Assembly: GCA_026686845.1 (NCBI GenBank)
Contig: JAIVEN010000004.1
Location: 15,408,827 to 15,472,826 of the forward strand
Length of the DNA stretch: 64,000 bases
Reading direction: 5' to 3'
From: Adenanthera pavonina
Taxonomy: Eukaryota > Streptophyta > Magnoliopsida > Fabales > Fabaceae
The notes beneath the pieces are model-generated. The model made no database searches. It saw nothing but the letters and a program-made list of their open reading frames with translations, and was not told where the DNA came from. Within the stretch, counting starts at the first letter, position 1. Every line of letters begins with the position of its first letter. A program made the translations under genes and the position numbers. This document shows positions 10,441 through 22,600 of the stretch, piece by piece.

Positions 10441-12109
10441 TCTAGAACTTCTTAGAACTTGGAGATATCAAAGGAATCATCTAGTTGAACAAGTGATTGG
10501 GGATGTTCAAGAGAATACTAAAACCAGAAGGCAACTTAGGGATTAAATAAATAACTGCGCATTTATTTCTCAAATTAAACCTAAGTATACTGAAGAAGCC
10601 TTAACTAATGAATATTGAATATTAGCTATGGAAGATGAGCTTAATCAGTTTGAAAGAAATCAAGTTTGGGATTTAGTGCCTAGACGCAAGGATCACCCAA
10701 TTATTGGAACTAAATGAGTATTTAGAAATAAACTTGATGAATTAGGAACAACTATTAGAAACAAAGTTAGATTAGTAGTCAAAGGATATACTCAGGAGGA
10801 AGGCATAAATTATGAGAAAACTTTTGCTCCAACTGCAAGATTGGGAGCAATAAGAATTCTCTTAGCCTATACATCCATAAAAGACATAATGTTATATCAA
10901 ATTGATGTAAAATGTGCTTTTCTGAATGATTATATCATGAAAGATGTTTATGTTAATCAACCTCCAGGTTTTTAGGACTCAATAAAGCTAAACCATGTAT
11001 ATAAACGGTAGAAAGCTCTTTATGGCTTAAAACTGGCTCTTAGAGCATGGTATGAGAGGTTAAGCAACTTCCAAATTGAAAAAGAATTTAGTAGAGGGAA
11101 AGTTGATACAACATTGTTCACTAAAAAGAAAAATAAAAGCTTACTCATTGTTTAAATTTATGTTAATGATATCATATTTGGTGCTACTAATGAATCTCTT
11201 TGCAAGAATTTATCTAAGTTAATACAGAGTGAATTTGAAATGTCAATGATGGGTGAGCTCAATTTCTTCCTTAGATTGTAAATTAAACAATGTGATGATG
11301 ACATCTTCTTCAATCAATCAAAATATCTGAAGGAGCTACTGAAAAAGTTTGGAATGGAAAACGCCAAATCAATAGGGACTCCTATAGTCATTGTTACAAA
11401 GCTTGATATGGATGAAGGAGGAAAACTCTCTAATATAACATAATATAGGAGAATGATTGGTTCCGTGCTCTATCTAATAGCCAACAGACCTAACATCATG
11501 TTTAGTGTCTACATGTGTGATAGGTTCCAATCATGTCCCAAAGAATCTCATGCAACAGCTGTGAAAAGAATATTCATATACCTAATTGGAACATTACAGA
11601 TGGGACTTTGGTATCCAAAGGGAAATGGAGAAGAGCTCATAGGATATACTAATGCTGACTTTGCTGGATCCAAAATTGATAGAAAAAGTACAAGTGGAAT
11701 ATGTCAATTTCTGGAAGGATCCTTGGTTTCATGGTTCTGCAGGAAGTAGAATAATGTAGCTTTCTCCACAGCTGAAGCTAAATATATAGCCGTTGGAAGC
11801 TATTGTACTCAAGTTCTTTGGATGAAACTGCAACTTGAAGATCTTGAGATTGAGATGAAGGAAATACCAATTAGATGTGATAATCTAAGTGACATCAATA
11901 TTACAAAGAATCTAGTCATGCATTCAATGACAAAACACATTGAAGTAAGACATCACTTCATATGGGACCATGTTTTGAAAGGACACATCAAATTAGAATT
12001 TGTGCTCACTGAAGAACAACTAGCAGACATCTTGACAAAGCCACTTGCAGAAAACAGATATTGTAAGATCAGGAGAGAATTGGGAATGGTAAATCCCAAT
12101 GAATTGTAA
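10441..12109 (+). pseudogene. Copia pol fragment: reverse transcriptase and RNase H (plus strand)
   Basis: RT starts near 10600 with the NYEKTFAPTARLGAIRILLAY block (about 10810) and the DVKCAFLN motif (about 10905), followed by QPPGF and KALYGLK. The catalytic box reads YVNDIIFGAT near 11160 instead of YVDD. RNase H covers 11453-12109: CPKESHATAVKRIF.YL, then NADFAGSKIDRKSTSG, the STAEAKYIA element and the C-terminal KHIEVRHHFIWDHV and EEQLADILTKPLAENR. At least six stops (for example near 10550, 10717, 10972, 11153, 11279, 11748) show it is dead. It is very similar to the minus-strand copy at 7275-9466, so both belong to one Sirevirus-type family. Confidence 0.85.
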
Positions 12110-13203
12110 GCAAGTTTCTAATTGCATCCATTTAATTTTCTAAAGTTAAGTTGTTATAATTTATATTAACTTAAGTATCAGAGTATGTTTAAGATTTGTA
12201 GGAACTCCTCATGAACTTGAATGATAGTAATTTCAATATAATGGAGTTTATCAGACCTGCGTAGTCAACAGATGCTGAAGCAAAGATGGAAATTCAAATT
12301 TTCAGGCCTTATCTGTAAGTTCAGTCATTCAAAATTCACATTTTAGATGTTATTAGATGAATTTCCGTACTAGATCATGTTTTTGAATGAACTGAAGTGC
12401 TTAAAATTTGAACTTAAATGCTGAACAGATGAATTTCAGCACTTCACATGTTGTTACAGTACTTTCAAGTTGTTTGAAATTCGTCTATTGATTGGTAAAA
12501 ATTTAATTTTCTAAATGATAATATGAATGTTGGTTGTGTTCAAAGTGTTCAACATGCGAATTTTAACAACTTAAAATATGCATATAAAAAATTTCTATAC
12601 AAAGTCTTAAAATTCAAATGTTTGAATCACAAAATTCATCTGTTGAACAACTTTTGCTTGTGTGCCTCACAATGAACTCTTGAAATTCGAACTTTAGGAG
12701 CACAACATTCGTCTATTGAAGCATGTATAATTGTTAAGTCTCTGTTAGATGAATTTCAAGGCTGAAATTTGTCTGTTAAATCTCTCATTTGTGTTTGCAT
12801 CATGATTGAACCTTGAAAACTCGAACTTTGGTGGCTCAACATTTGTCTGTTAAAGAGTATATCTTTATCTAAACCACTAACAGATGAAATTTAGAGATGA
12901 AAATTTGTCTATCAGATAGTCTCCCTAAGTGAACAGGCCACATAACCGCTCAAATTTTGAATGTTGACCCTCAAAATTTGTCTATCGAATGGTTACAAAA
13001 GCTAAACTGAAGGGTCTCGCTTTGAACAGAAGCAACCCTATTCATCTCTCTCCCAAGTCTATTCACCTCCTCTCTTAATTTCTCATTAATTCCAATCGAG
13101 AATCTTCATTCATATAGTCAACTTTGTACATGCGTTATACAAACATCATACATCAACTCTTTCTTTGTATTGGTTATACTAGTTATGACTGCTATATAAT
13201 ATA
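12110..13203 (+). repeat. 3' spacer or LTR of the plus-strand Sirevirus-type element
   Basis: Non-coding. From about 12240 to 13000 it is built of short inverted units made of cagatgaattt and aaatttgtctgt, the same motif set as in the LTRs at 9.7-10.4 and 29.7-30.4 kb. After 13020 the texture changes to a CT-rich stretch (catctctctcccaag). No clear TG...CA LTR boundary or polypurine tract could be placed. The Cassandra element starts at 13204. Confidence 0.5.
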
Positions 13204-13960
13204 TGTAACATCCGGCCGCTATTCGAGATTGACGACTGTCCCCACAAACCAATACAAGCCTTTTCAATGTGCTTTGTCCTTACTCACACAACTCTTTCCC
13301 AGGAGGTCATCCATTCTAGAATTGCTCCAAGCCAAAGCACACTTAACTGAGAAGTTCTTAAGGGATATGCTACCAAAAAAATAAATACATCTTATTGGTA
13401 TAGGTAATACCTATCAATTCCTTTAAACTATCATTTAACTGTATAGTCTTATATACCTATACAGTCTCTGGATCCCTCTCATTCCGGTATGTATTCGATT
13501 CATTCATATGCCTCTTCCACTTAGAAGCTTGCCAGGAGCTACTCCTTGTCCGTGCCTCATCAGTTTATCTCACCCCCTTTTCTTGCAGCGGCATTCACTC
13601 CCCACCCTCATCAGCGCTCAGATGTCACATGCCCACCAACTTCCGCTTGGTTCATCCCCAAACCATACTGTACTGAGAGAAGTTGGGTTCTGATACCAAT
13701 TGTAATGTTCGGCCGCTATTCGAGACTGACGACTGTCTCCACAAACCAACATAAGCCTTTTCGGTGTGCTTTGTCCTCACTCACACAACTCCTTCTCAGG
13801 AGGTCACCCATCCCGGAATTGCTCCAAGTCAAGCACGCTTAACTGGGAGTTCTTAAGGGATATACTACCGAAAAGATAGGTGCACCTTGTTGATATAGGT
13901 AGTACCTATCAATTTCTTTAAGCTATCTTTTAACCGTCGAACCCTAGCAGACCTCTCACA
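13204..13960 (-). mobile_element. Cassandra-type TRIM retrotransposon with 5S-RNA-like LTRs
   Basis: Two direct repeats of about 260 bases (13204-about 13482 and 13701-13960) flank a short non-coding interior of about 220 bases. On the minus strand the upper repeat ends gaacattaca and is followed after two bases by TGGTATCAGAACCC, an initiator-tRNA-Met primer-binding site, which fixes the orientation. Inside each LTR the minus strand carries 5S-rRNA-like sequence: agttaagcgtgcttg and gatgggtgacctcctg, matching the A box and C box of the 5S internal promoter. This combination defines Cassandra, a terminal-repeat retrotransposon in miniature that codes for nothing and depends on other elements. 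No matching target-site duplication is visible. Confidence 0.9.
13701..13960 (-). repeat. Cassandra 5' LTR with 5S-like internal Pol III promoter
   Basis: Minus-strand LTR from tgtgagaggtctgc (13960) to gaacattaca (13701). The 5S-like section lies about 13780-13860. The A-box-like agttaagcgtgcttg and C-box-like gatgggtgacctcctg keep their usual order and near-normal spacing. The lower LTR (13204-about 13482) carries more changes in the same boxes. Confidence 0.8.
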
Positions 13961-14411
13961 TTCTCCCTCCATTTTCTTTCTTTGCTATCATCAGAAATGT
14001 TTCTGATTTAAACCAAAAACCCGACTCCCATCGCTGCTTCAGAACATCTCACCACGGCTCTACTAGTTTTCAGTCGAAAAAAGCCAATGGAATTGGCTCT
14101 CGCAGTGGCAGCCTTTTTCTAGCCTCCAGTTCTACACAACAATGCCAAAACAAAGTCATGAGGTGTGTTACAATATATCTCAAAATTTACAGTTAGTTAG
14201 AGTTCTTCTTCACATACATATAATTTCACAAATATTTACATTTCTACAACATCTAGGAGGAACTGGGACCAGCTAGGAGGTAAGTGGCTACTAAACCCTC
14301 CTCTGGATCTTCCTTCTAATCTCTCTCTATCAGATACTCATGTGGCTATAACTCCACATGGTCAGTCTCAATTCTCTCCATATCTTCCAACTCTAGCCTC
14401 AATCATTCACG
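13961..14411. other. No gene seen between Cassandra and the two-module pseudogene
   Basis: Mixed-composition DNA that probably continues the sequence interrupted by Cassandra. A GA/TC-rich part lies near 14300-14340. No ORF, RNA gene or repeat could be supported. Confidence 0.4.
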
Positions 14412-15346
14412 TTACAGAAGGTCTTGGACACATGCATGCAGGTCCTCAGGCCATTCTTGCCTAAGCTCTTCCTTTACAAGATTCCAGCAATCATCTTTAT
14501 CAAGTAGTATAGTAATGACTGCATCAATCAAAGCAGGTTCAAAGAAATGATGGCCTTGAGATTCCATAAAATCTCTTGCATCTCTTACTGAATCTAGGAA
14601 CGTGATTATTGGGGTATCCCAGTAACTTCAGTGGCTTTCTATGAATAACCTGGTAACAACATATATCACCTTAAACACATCGTTACTTGGAATTTCAGGG
14701 CTTTCTACCATTGGTTGTTTTCCCTTATTCTTCTTCTTATTCTCTTTTCCTACTTTTTCTTTTTAGCATTTCCCTCCATGAAATAAACGCTAACACACTC
14801 AGCTAAGTTTTGAAACTACCTTCCTTCAAGTTTAGCTTTAATTGGGGTCTAGAATTCACCATTGGGTATCTCATTAACCAAGGTAGTGATTCAAATCATC
14901 TAGGGATATTGAGACCCTTGTTCTTCCATAAAATGGTGAACCTGTGATACCGGATTCATAAAAGCCATTACTCTATATGGTCCCTCAAAATAAGCCCCAT
15001 ACTCCTTAAAATACTTGCATATAATCCGGAAAACAATATACTCGACGTCAGCAAGTTCGTCATGAGGGGTATTTTCAAGGTCCATGACAAATGCTGCCTC
15101 ATAGCCCATATCCTCAAACACTTCTATCCCTTTCTCATGCGAAGACTCCTCCATAACAAGATCATCCTCTATTGGCTCCAATGTGATAGGCTTCTGGTGA
15201 GAAGGTCCTATCTCAAATGGAATCCTAACCAGGCTACCCAATAGCATCCCATTTGAGCCCATGCTTTCTTCTTCCTTAAATCCTTCCGGCATTGCCTTGA
15301 GCTCCATATGAAAGTTTAAAACTGAGCTACTTGTAGATCCAAACAT
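14412..15346 (-). pseudogene. Broken coding region of unknown family with two similar modules
   Basis: An open segment from 15346 to 14900 (148 codons) starts MFGSTSSSVLNFHMELK. It is acidic in its middle and ends with module 1, containing VEYIVFRIICKYFKEYGAYF and, after a short gap, FMNPVSQVHHFMEEQG. After stops and a lysine-rich linker (KKNKGKQP), a second module is open from about 14717 to 14412: SNDVFKVIYVVTRLFIESH, one stop, SYWDTPIITFLDSVRDARDF, then MESQGHHFFEP and an acidic helix-like tail (LLDKDDCWNLVKEELRQEW). The two modules align by eye (V-F-[RK]-[IV]-I ... F[ML]..V....FME.QG). The region lies between Cassandra and a minus-strand LTR end. I do not recognise the family; an unusual retrotransposon gene or a captured host gene are both possible. 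Confidence 0.5.
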
Positions 15347-15487
15347 TTGTCCTGTCCCACAATAATAACTAGTTAATAGACTATTTTAAAGGAATAATAA
15401 TAAATAATATATTCCTTTTTCAAACTTAAACTATCTCAATCTAAAATTAATGATCTAAAAGCCCAAATATTTGTTTTAATACAAAAA

Positions 15488-17527
15488 ATGTAACACCTTA
15501 CCTTTAGTTTCATTTCCCATATACTAGACTATAATATAGTCCATTTACACACAATTTAGAAACTTGAATAAAAAAAAACCCAAAATGGAATTTTTCATGA
15601 AAATGGTACTGTTCATTTGGTAATTTTTCTTTTACCGACCAAACTTTGAAAATTCATGACTAATTTTACAAAAATCGTATGAGGTGATTCAAATCTCTAA
15701 AAATAGCTTAAATTATTGTCTACAAGGAAAAAAAACAAAGCATTGGTTGGGTCATTTCATACAGTTTAATTCACAAAAGTCATTATACATTTGGTCATTT
15801 TTATGTTTTCTTGATTTTTGGTACTAAATTTGAAAAATCATAATAAATCGTATATATATCAAAATTAAGTGCTATTTGGTTCCATAAAATATTTTGATGT
15901 CTAGTTTTCAACCATATATAATACTCATATGTTCTACAACAAAACATTTAAACAATAGTTGGATTTCTGACAACAGGTCATATCGACCATTTACATCCAT
16001 ACCATTGCAAAATATTTGTCATAACATATTCACATGGCCATAACTCGTTCTAATCTCATACCATACATTAGACAAAATCTAAAGGGACATGATCATCTCA
16101 AGGTACATATTTATTACCATACATGTGAATTTACATAAAAGTTTAAAGTAGAATATCATTGCAAGGAGAACTATTTTACTCATCAACCTCTTTCTCCTTT
16201 CCTTTCTCCTCTTTGGTAGTCTTACCATAGTTTGTCCCTAAACATGGTTGACATTTGGGAGGGTCAAATTAAAAGAATCTCAGTAGCATTATCATTCATA
16301 CATATATATCATTACATAATGCATAAAATATCAAACACTCTATTAAATCATATTATGCCATAATATTTCATAAAAATTTATGCAGAGTTTCTCTTTATAA
16401 ATTGGACATCTCGGGGTCCTAAACACTCTCAAACAACTCAGTCAACATTCAAGAAACATTACAAAACATCAATCATGGAATCAAACAAGTTATAGAATTT
16501 AGAAAATCATCATAGGATAATATAATGCATAAAAGGGTAAAATGCTAGCTTATCGGCTTCCATTGCTTTCCTCCTTTGGTAGACCACTTTTTATCACTTC
16601 TACAACTTTCTTGAATCTATGCATAATATCATTTAAGCATGTAAGCCACTAGTTGAAAGTGGTTCTTCATAAAGTGCTCACTAAACGCATAAATTTTTAT
16701 TTTACTTTTCTTTTAATTTTTCATTAAATCAACACTTGTTCTTAGATAATTTGGATCCAAAGATTCCATTTTTGGCATCAAAATAATAAAATTCCAACTC
16801 TAACTATCTCCCCTGATCTGGGCAAAACTTGAGAGAGAATGGGAGAAATTGATTTACTTGGAAATACTTCAAAGAACTTGTGAAATCATGCATCTAGTAA
16901 CTAGTCTAAGCTTTCTTCCAAGTTTATTATGCAAAAACTCATCTCTTATGCACACTATGGTTAGGTTGAAAACCCATGGAGAATAGAGGAAGAAGTTGAC
17001 TCTATAACAATATTGCAAACCACTTGAAAACACAAGCATAAGATAGTAGTAATTGATCTTTGTTTCTTCAAGTTTGCCTCTCTTTTGCTATCTCTTTTCT
17101 TCTCTTCTTCTCATGCCAAGCTCTCCTCTCTTCTATAATTTTTTAGACCTCTAACTCACTTAAAACACCTTAACTCAAGGCTTGGAGGAAAAATATCAAA
17201 TAAGTTAATGCTATTCATGGTTTACATATTAACCTTGGTTACTTTTAATGAGATAATTTCTAAAAATCAATGAAATAAATTCCTTCCTTATCCTTTCTAG
17301 CTGCTAATCATGCTATCTTAAGGGTATTTTTGTCCAAAATAGTCCATAATTTTATAAGTCCAAATATGGCATGTACCGATAAATTTCAACTATACCGATC
17401 AATTACTTTTATTGTATTTTGTTTCTTTATTTATGTAGGATTATCCTAAATTTGTATCTAAACTAAACTCATTATCTTGTCTGAAAATATATTGGTCCAC
17501 ATACTATTCCCTTCACCTGTCTTCTTT
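15488..17527 (-). repeat. Gypsy-type LTR (family L), minus strand, 5'-truncated
   Basis: On the minus strand it ends aaggtaaggtgttaca near 15488, like the plus-strand LTR ends at 28915 and 35732. Reading back, it contains the family's ctgagattctt / ctaaccatg landmark in reverse near 16240-16290 and 'gtccataattttataag' and 'taccgatcaattactttta' in reverse near 17350-17410. The first several hundred bases of the family are missing at the upper end, where it abuts a plus-strand copy head to head at about 17528. No coding sequence, and no primer site after the LTR end. Confidence 0.55.
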
Positions 17528-19606
17528 TGTGATATAAAATCCTAAATTTTTATTGGATATTAACTAATGAAGAAGGATGAAATGAGAGATATCTTGAAAT
17601 GTATGAGGAATTATTGAAAATGGAGAGACACTGAAAAAGAGGTCATTTTCTAACTTAGATAAAAAATGAGAAAGTTATAGTTGTGGTCAAGAAATAAGAA
17701 TCCTTTACAAAATGGTCCTTAGAATAAGGAATTCTATTCCTTCTAGTCCCTGGGTAAAATGACAAGAAATAACCTGAAAATTCCAAAAATTATAAATTTA
17801 TCCCAATTCAAGAGTATTTTTGTAAATATGAAAAATTATATTCAAAATAAAGCTCTTAATGAGCTAAGCCGAATGGAATATTGTTTAGTAGTTAGTTAAA
17901 TCAATATAATTTTATATTGGGCGTTAAGTTCTCAAATTAAAATTTAACCAAATAAAAGTAATTTTATACTGCAGAAAAAATAGTGCAGTATCAAGGATAA
18001 TGAATGGACCCTACTCAAACATATTTTAAGACAAGAAAATCATTTTTAGTCCAAAAGGAAATTTTGGATTATCCTATACCAATTTAACGATAATTATGTC
18101 AAAAAAAATATTTAATTTGTACAAGTAAAATTAATCAGTAAAGGTTATATTGGTCCATTAAAAATTTTGAAGTAATTTTTGGTGAATAATTCTCCTATAT
18201 GGCATGATTTGCAGCCAAAGAAGACAAGGAGGGAATTAAGCCAAATGTTAATAAAGTTAACTCAAGGTGGTTAGTAAACTTGAGATCACTATTCGCTCCT
18301 TTTATCTCTCTTCTCTAAGTGTTGGGTTAAACTTCATTAAGCCTTCATTCTCCTTCATTTTGGTAAGTCAAAACCAATGGAGAAAGAGAGAAAGAGATGA
18401 CGAAAAAGCTTAGAGGAAAAGAAGAGTTGGAGGCATAGGAACAAGACCAAGTAATTAGGTAAGCTTCTACTACTCACACCTTGTGTTTTCAAGCTTTTAG
18501 TAAAGGTTTAATGTAGTTGTCTCCCTTCCCTTGCTCACTAAATTTTTGGCCATGAGAGAGGGTAGAGAGGGAAAATTGAGCTAATAAGAAATAAACCTAG
18601 GAAAAGCTTAGAAAAGTCTCAAAAAGCATGGAATCATAAGTTATTTCATGTTTTATGAAACCAATTTTTCTATAATTTTCTCATTGCTTTCAGCCAAACT
18701 AGGGTTTTATATAGAGAAGGAATTTCATAATTTTGGCCCTAAAAATGTATTCCTTAGGTCCAAATTATGTAAGAACAAGTGTGTTATACAAGAGAAACTC
18801 AAAGGAAAGCAAAGTGAATTTTCAAAGTTCAAGTACATACTTTATGTAGGAGATCATGTAATTAAAAGCTTAAGGCCTTGTTTTATGATGCAATAGGATT
18901 TAAGGAAGTGTTAGGAGATAAAAGGAAGGGTCTACAAAGTTTGGAGAGTAAGGGAAAGCTATAAGATAGTTCACTAACCTAATCTTGCATTATATTGTCA
19001 TATAGTTTGCAATGACTTCGATGTTATGCCAATTGTTTGTCATGTTGATTTGTGATGATTTGTTGATATTGGCTTAATTATTAGAGGGGTTTTGAGACCT
19101 TGGGATGTCCCAAATAGAAGGGGAAACTCTATCCAATTTTCTAGAAAATGTTTGAGTATGAATGATTTTAAATGATGATTTGATGATGTTTGCTTGCAAT
19201 ATGTGATGAAATATTTGCTTGATTGGTGGTTACTGAGATTCCATGAGTCTTGTCCCTTTCAAATGATAATTTATTTTAGGTTCAAGTTATAGTAAGGTTG
19301 CCCAAGACAAAGGCAAATAAATAAACTTAATGTATAAGTTATTAATGCTTATGATAGTTTCACTTTATGAAATATTACGTAAAATCATATGGAACATGTT
19401 ACTTTTGTACTTTCATGCAACCATGTTCCCTTGAATCTTATTTTGCAAAGTATGTGAATGGAATAGGTCATACAATTAAGATATGGAAGTATTTCTCTAG
19501 TAAAAATGGTCTGAAAATTGAGAAATAAACAAAAAGAAAGTGCGAGGCACAAGTATGTATTCAAATTTTAATAACAAAATTTATTTTAAGGATGAGGGCA
19601 TTATAA
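17528..19606 (+). repeat. Gypsy-type LTR (family L), plus strand, with remnant of internal 3' region
   Basis: Begins tgtgatataaaatcc near 17528, close to the start of the copy at 32839. It carries the family blocks in order: aaatggagagacactga (17620), 'aaaattataaatttatcccaa' (17795), the TTGGGTTAAACTTC exon-like area near 18330 and the ttactgagattcc landmark near 19226. The last 250 bases (about 19350-19606) do not resemble the LTR. They end in aatttattttaaggatgaggg just before the next LTR, resembling the gypsy 3' internal end with a polypurine tract. It may be the 5' LTR of a gutted element whose 3' LTR starts at 19607. Confidence 0.5.
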
Positions 19607-22600
19607 CATCTCAAGAAAGCTAAAATATCTAAAAATGCATAGGATTTTTTCAAAAAATGGATAAACACCATTTTGCGTGAAATAGGGGCAAAGATGTCAT
19701 TTTTCCCAATCGGATGAAAAAATGAGAAATTATGTTTTTACCCCTAAAGAATCATAAAAATGACATTCATTTCCCACGGCAATAAAAATGGGGAAGAAGT
19801 TAAAAATTTCTCAGGAAAAATTACACCTAATGACCTAAAAGTTTAAAAAATTATAATTTAATCCCGAGTTGGGGGTAATTTTGTAAATATATAAAATTAC
19901 TATTAGAATGAAGTCCTCGAGAAGAGAAGTAAAATGATATATGACACTAAGGGTTAATGTTTAAGAATAAGAAAATATCAGTATTGAATGTCTAAAAGTA
20001 ACTTAATACCGATAAAATAAGTTATGGGCCCACGGATAGTTAAAAAGAAACTTGGACAGGATATGGATCATACACAGATATCATTTGGGACAAGATAATT
20101 ATGAAAATATAAAAATAAAATTAGAATAGTCCTGTAGCCCAAAAATACTAAATTACTGTAAAAAGTAATTTTATTGATACGGTAAAAAATTATTCGGTTC
20201 AAAATATATTTGAACTAGGAAAAATTGAAAAATTTTGGAACACTCAAAGCTCTCTTGTGCGTGACTTTTCAACAACCATGTGATGCCATTTAATAAAAAA
20301 GTAATTAAGGATTAGTAAAAAGTAACCATGATTAAGCCACCTAATTAAACCACTTAACCACTTATTATCCACTTCATTTCATGAGTTTAAAGCAACAAAT
20401 AGAGGGCTGAAAAATGCAAGGGAGAAGAGAGAAAAGAGAGGAAGAGGAAGAGGGAACTCAAGGCAAAATTGAAAGCTTCACTTGTGGTAAGTTGCTATTC
20501 CATCTTCAAGCTTGCAATTTATGGTCTTTAAAGCTTGAACCATGGATTAGATTTCCCTCTCCACTCCCTTAGGGTTTCGGCCATGGTATGATTAAGCAAG
20601 CAAATGAGTTTACAAACCATTAAACTTAGGGAAAAGCTTTGACTAACCACTAGAAGCAAGAATCTATGGCTAGTTTGAAGTGTTTTAAAGAAAATCTTTT
20701 TCTTCCACTTTTATGCCATTTTTTGTTAGAACAGAGGGAGTATTTAGAGAAGGAATTTCATGATTTTGACCTCAAAAATGGATTCCCCATGCTCCAAAAC
20801 CTTAAAAGTAAGTGTGCTCTACAAGGAAAGATCAAAGGAAAGTTAAGTGAAAAACTTAGGGGTTAGTGAGCAATGTGGTGTATAATTCTGAAATCAGTGG
20901 CTAAATTGATTAAATGATGATATGGCTAGGTTCAAGAAAGTTTTAGGAGGCCCAAGAAGTGGCATACCAAGCGTGGGAACCATTGGAACACATAAAGGTA
21001 GATGTTTCTCTTTACTAACATCGTATTGTTATTATTGTTTCTTTGATATTTGACACTGTGGAATATGTTTATAATGTTGATTTGTGATATTTCTATGATG
21101 TTGGCTGAGTTGTATGAGGGGTTTTGAGCCCCGAAATATCATTTTACAAGATGAAACTCTGCCAAAAGTTTTATAAAATTTATATGTCCAAATGTGCCTA
21201 TGTGATGAATAAAAGTTTTTGTGATGTTTTTATTAAAAATGTGATGATATGATAGCATGTATGGGATTTGTCTACTGAGATTCTTTGAATCTCACCCTCT
21301 CACATATTAACCATGATTAGGTAGCAACAATGGCAAAACCACCAAGGAAGATGATGTTAAATATGTTTCTCCAAGTTTTTATGTTCCTTTAAGTCCTAGC
21401 TAATGTATGGCACGATATGGAGATGAGATATTGTAATATCCCTATTTTTATGGGATGCTATAAAATGAATGAAAAGATAGGGAAGAAAGTGAGACGGAGA
21501 AGTTGCATGCTTGGTCTCTAGATGGAATTAATTCCTCATAATGTTTTTTTTTAAAAAGGAGTCATGCTTGATCTTAATTGGAATTAATTTTTCATAAGGT
21601 CCTAAGCAAGAATTAATTCCAGAATTTATCTTGGAAGACATTCAATATATCACTTGAATGAAAGCCCGTCTCAAGCTGAACACAAGGGTACAAGTATTAC
21701 GTAGCCGAGAGGTCTAGGTTGAGAGTAAGACTAATTTGAAAGTTAATATGAATAGTACAAAAAGAAATAATAAAGATTGGCCTTTGGGAAAAAATTACAA
21801 GAAGTCCCGGAAAGAATTAGTAATTACATTTTTGACCCGGCTCAGGGTAAAATGGTAATTTCCCATGTTAGGGAATAAAATGTGAAAATTGCATTTAAGT
21901 CCCAAGGGGGAAAATGCTAATACTATAGAATGTATAGAGAAACAGTGAAAACAGAAAGATAAAAAAAAATGAAAAGGGCAAAATAGTCATTTATCTATGT
22001 TAGACCGAAAAATGAGAAATTATGTTTTTTTCCCTAAAAAACTATAAAAATAATATCCATATCCCTAAAGTAATAAAAATTACGGGGAATGTGAATGAAA
22101 ATGCCTTCGGGGAAAGTTACACCTAATGGCCCAAAAATTTCAAAAATTATAATTTAACCCCTGGTCAAGGGTAATTTTGTAAATATGTAAAATTATTTAT
22201 ATGGCAAGAAAAGTCCAATTGTATATAGCACTGAGGGTTAATATTCAAGGATGAAAACATAATCAGTGCCAAATGTCAAAAAGTAACAGTAAACCAATAA
22301 AGTAGTTTGTGGGCCCCATGGATAATTAAAAGATAACCGGGACAGGATATGAGCCTCACATAGATATCATTTGGGACATGATAATGAATAAAATATAAAT
22401 ATAAATTTAGAATAATCCTATAGCCCAAAAATACTAATTTACTATAAAAAACAGTTCTGTCGGTATAGTTAAAAACTATCCAGTTCAGGATATATCTTGA
22501 CTAAGAAAAATTGAGCAATTTTGGACACTCAAATATCTCTCTTAGGCATATGAAATGGGGCAGCTGGGCAGCAAATATTTTTGTCCCAAAACTTCCTTTA

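Noticed and set aside
13780..13860. A 5S rRNA gene
   Set aside because: The similarity is partial, occurs twice in LTRs next to a tRNA primer site, and is explained by Cassandra.
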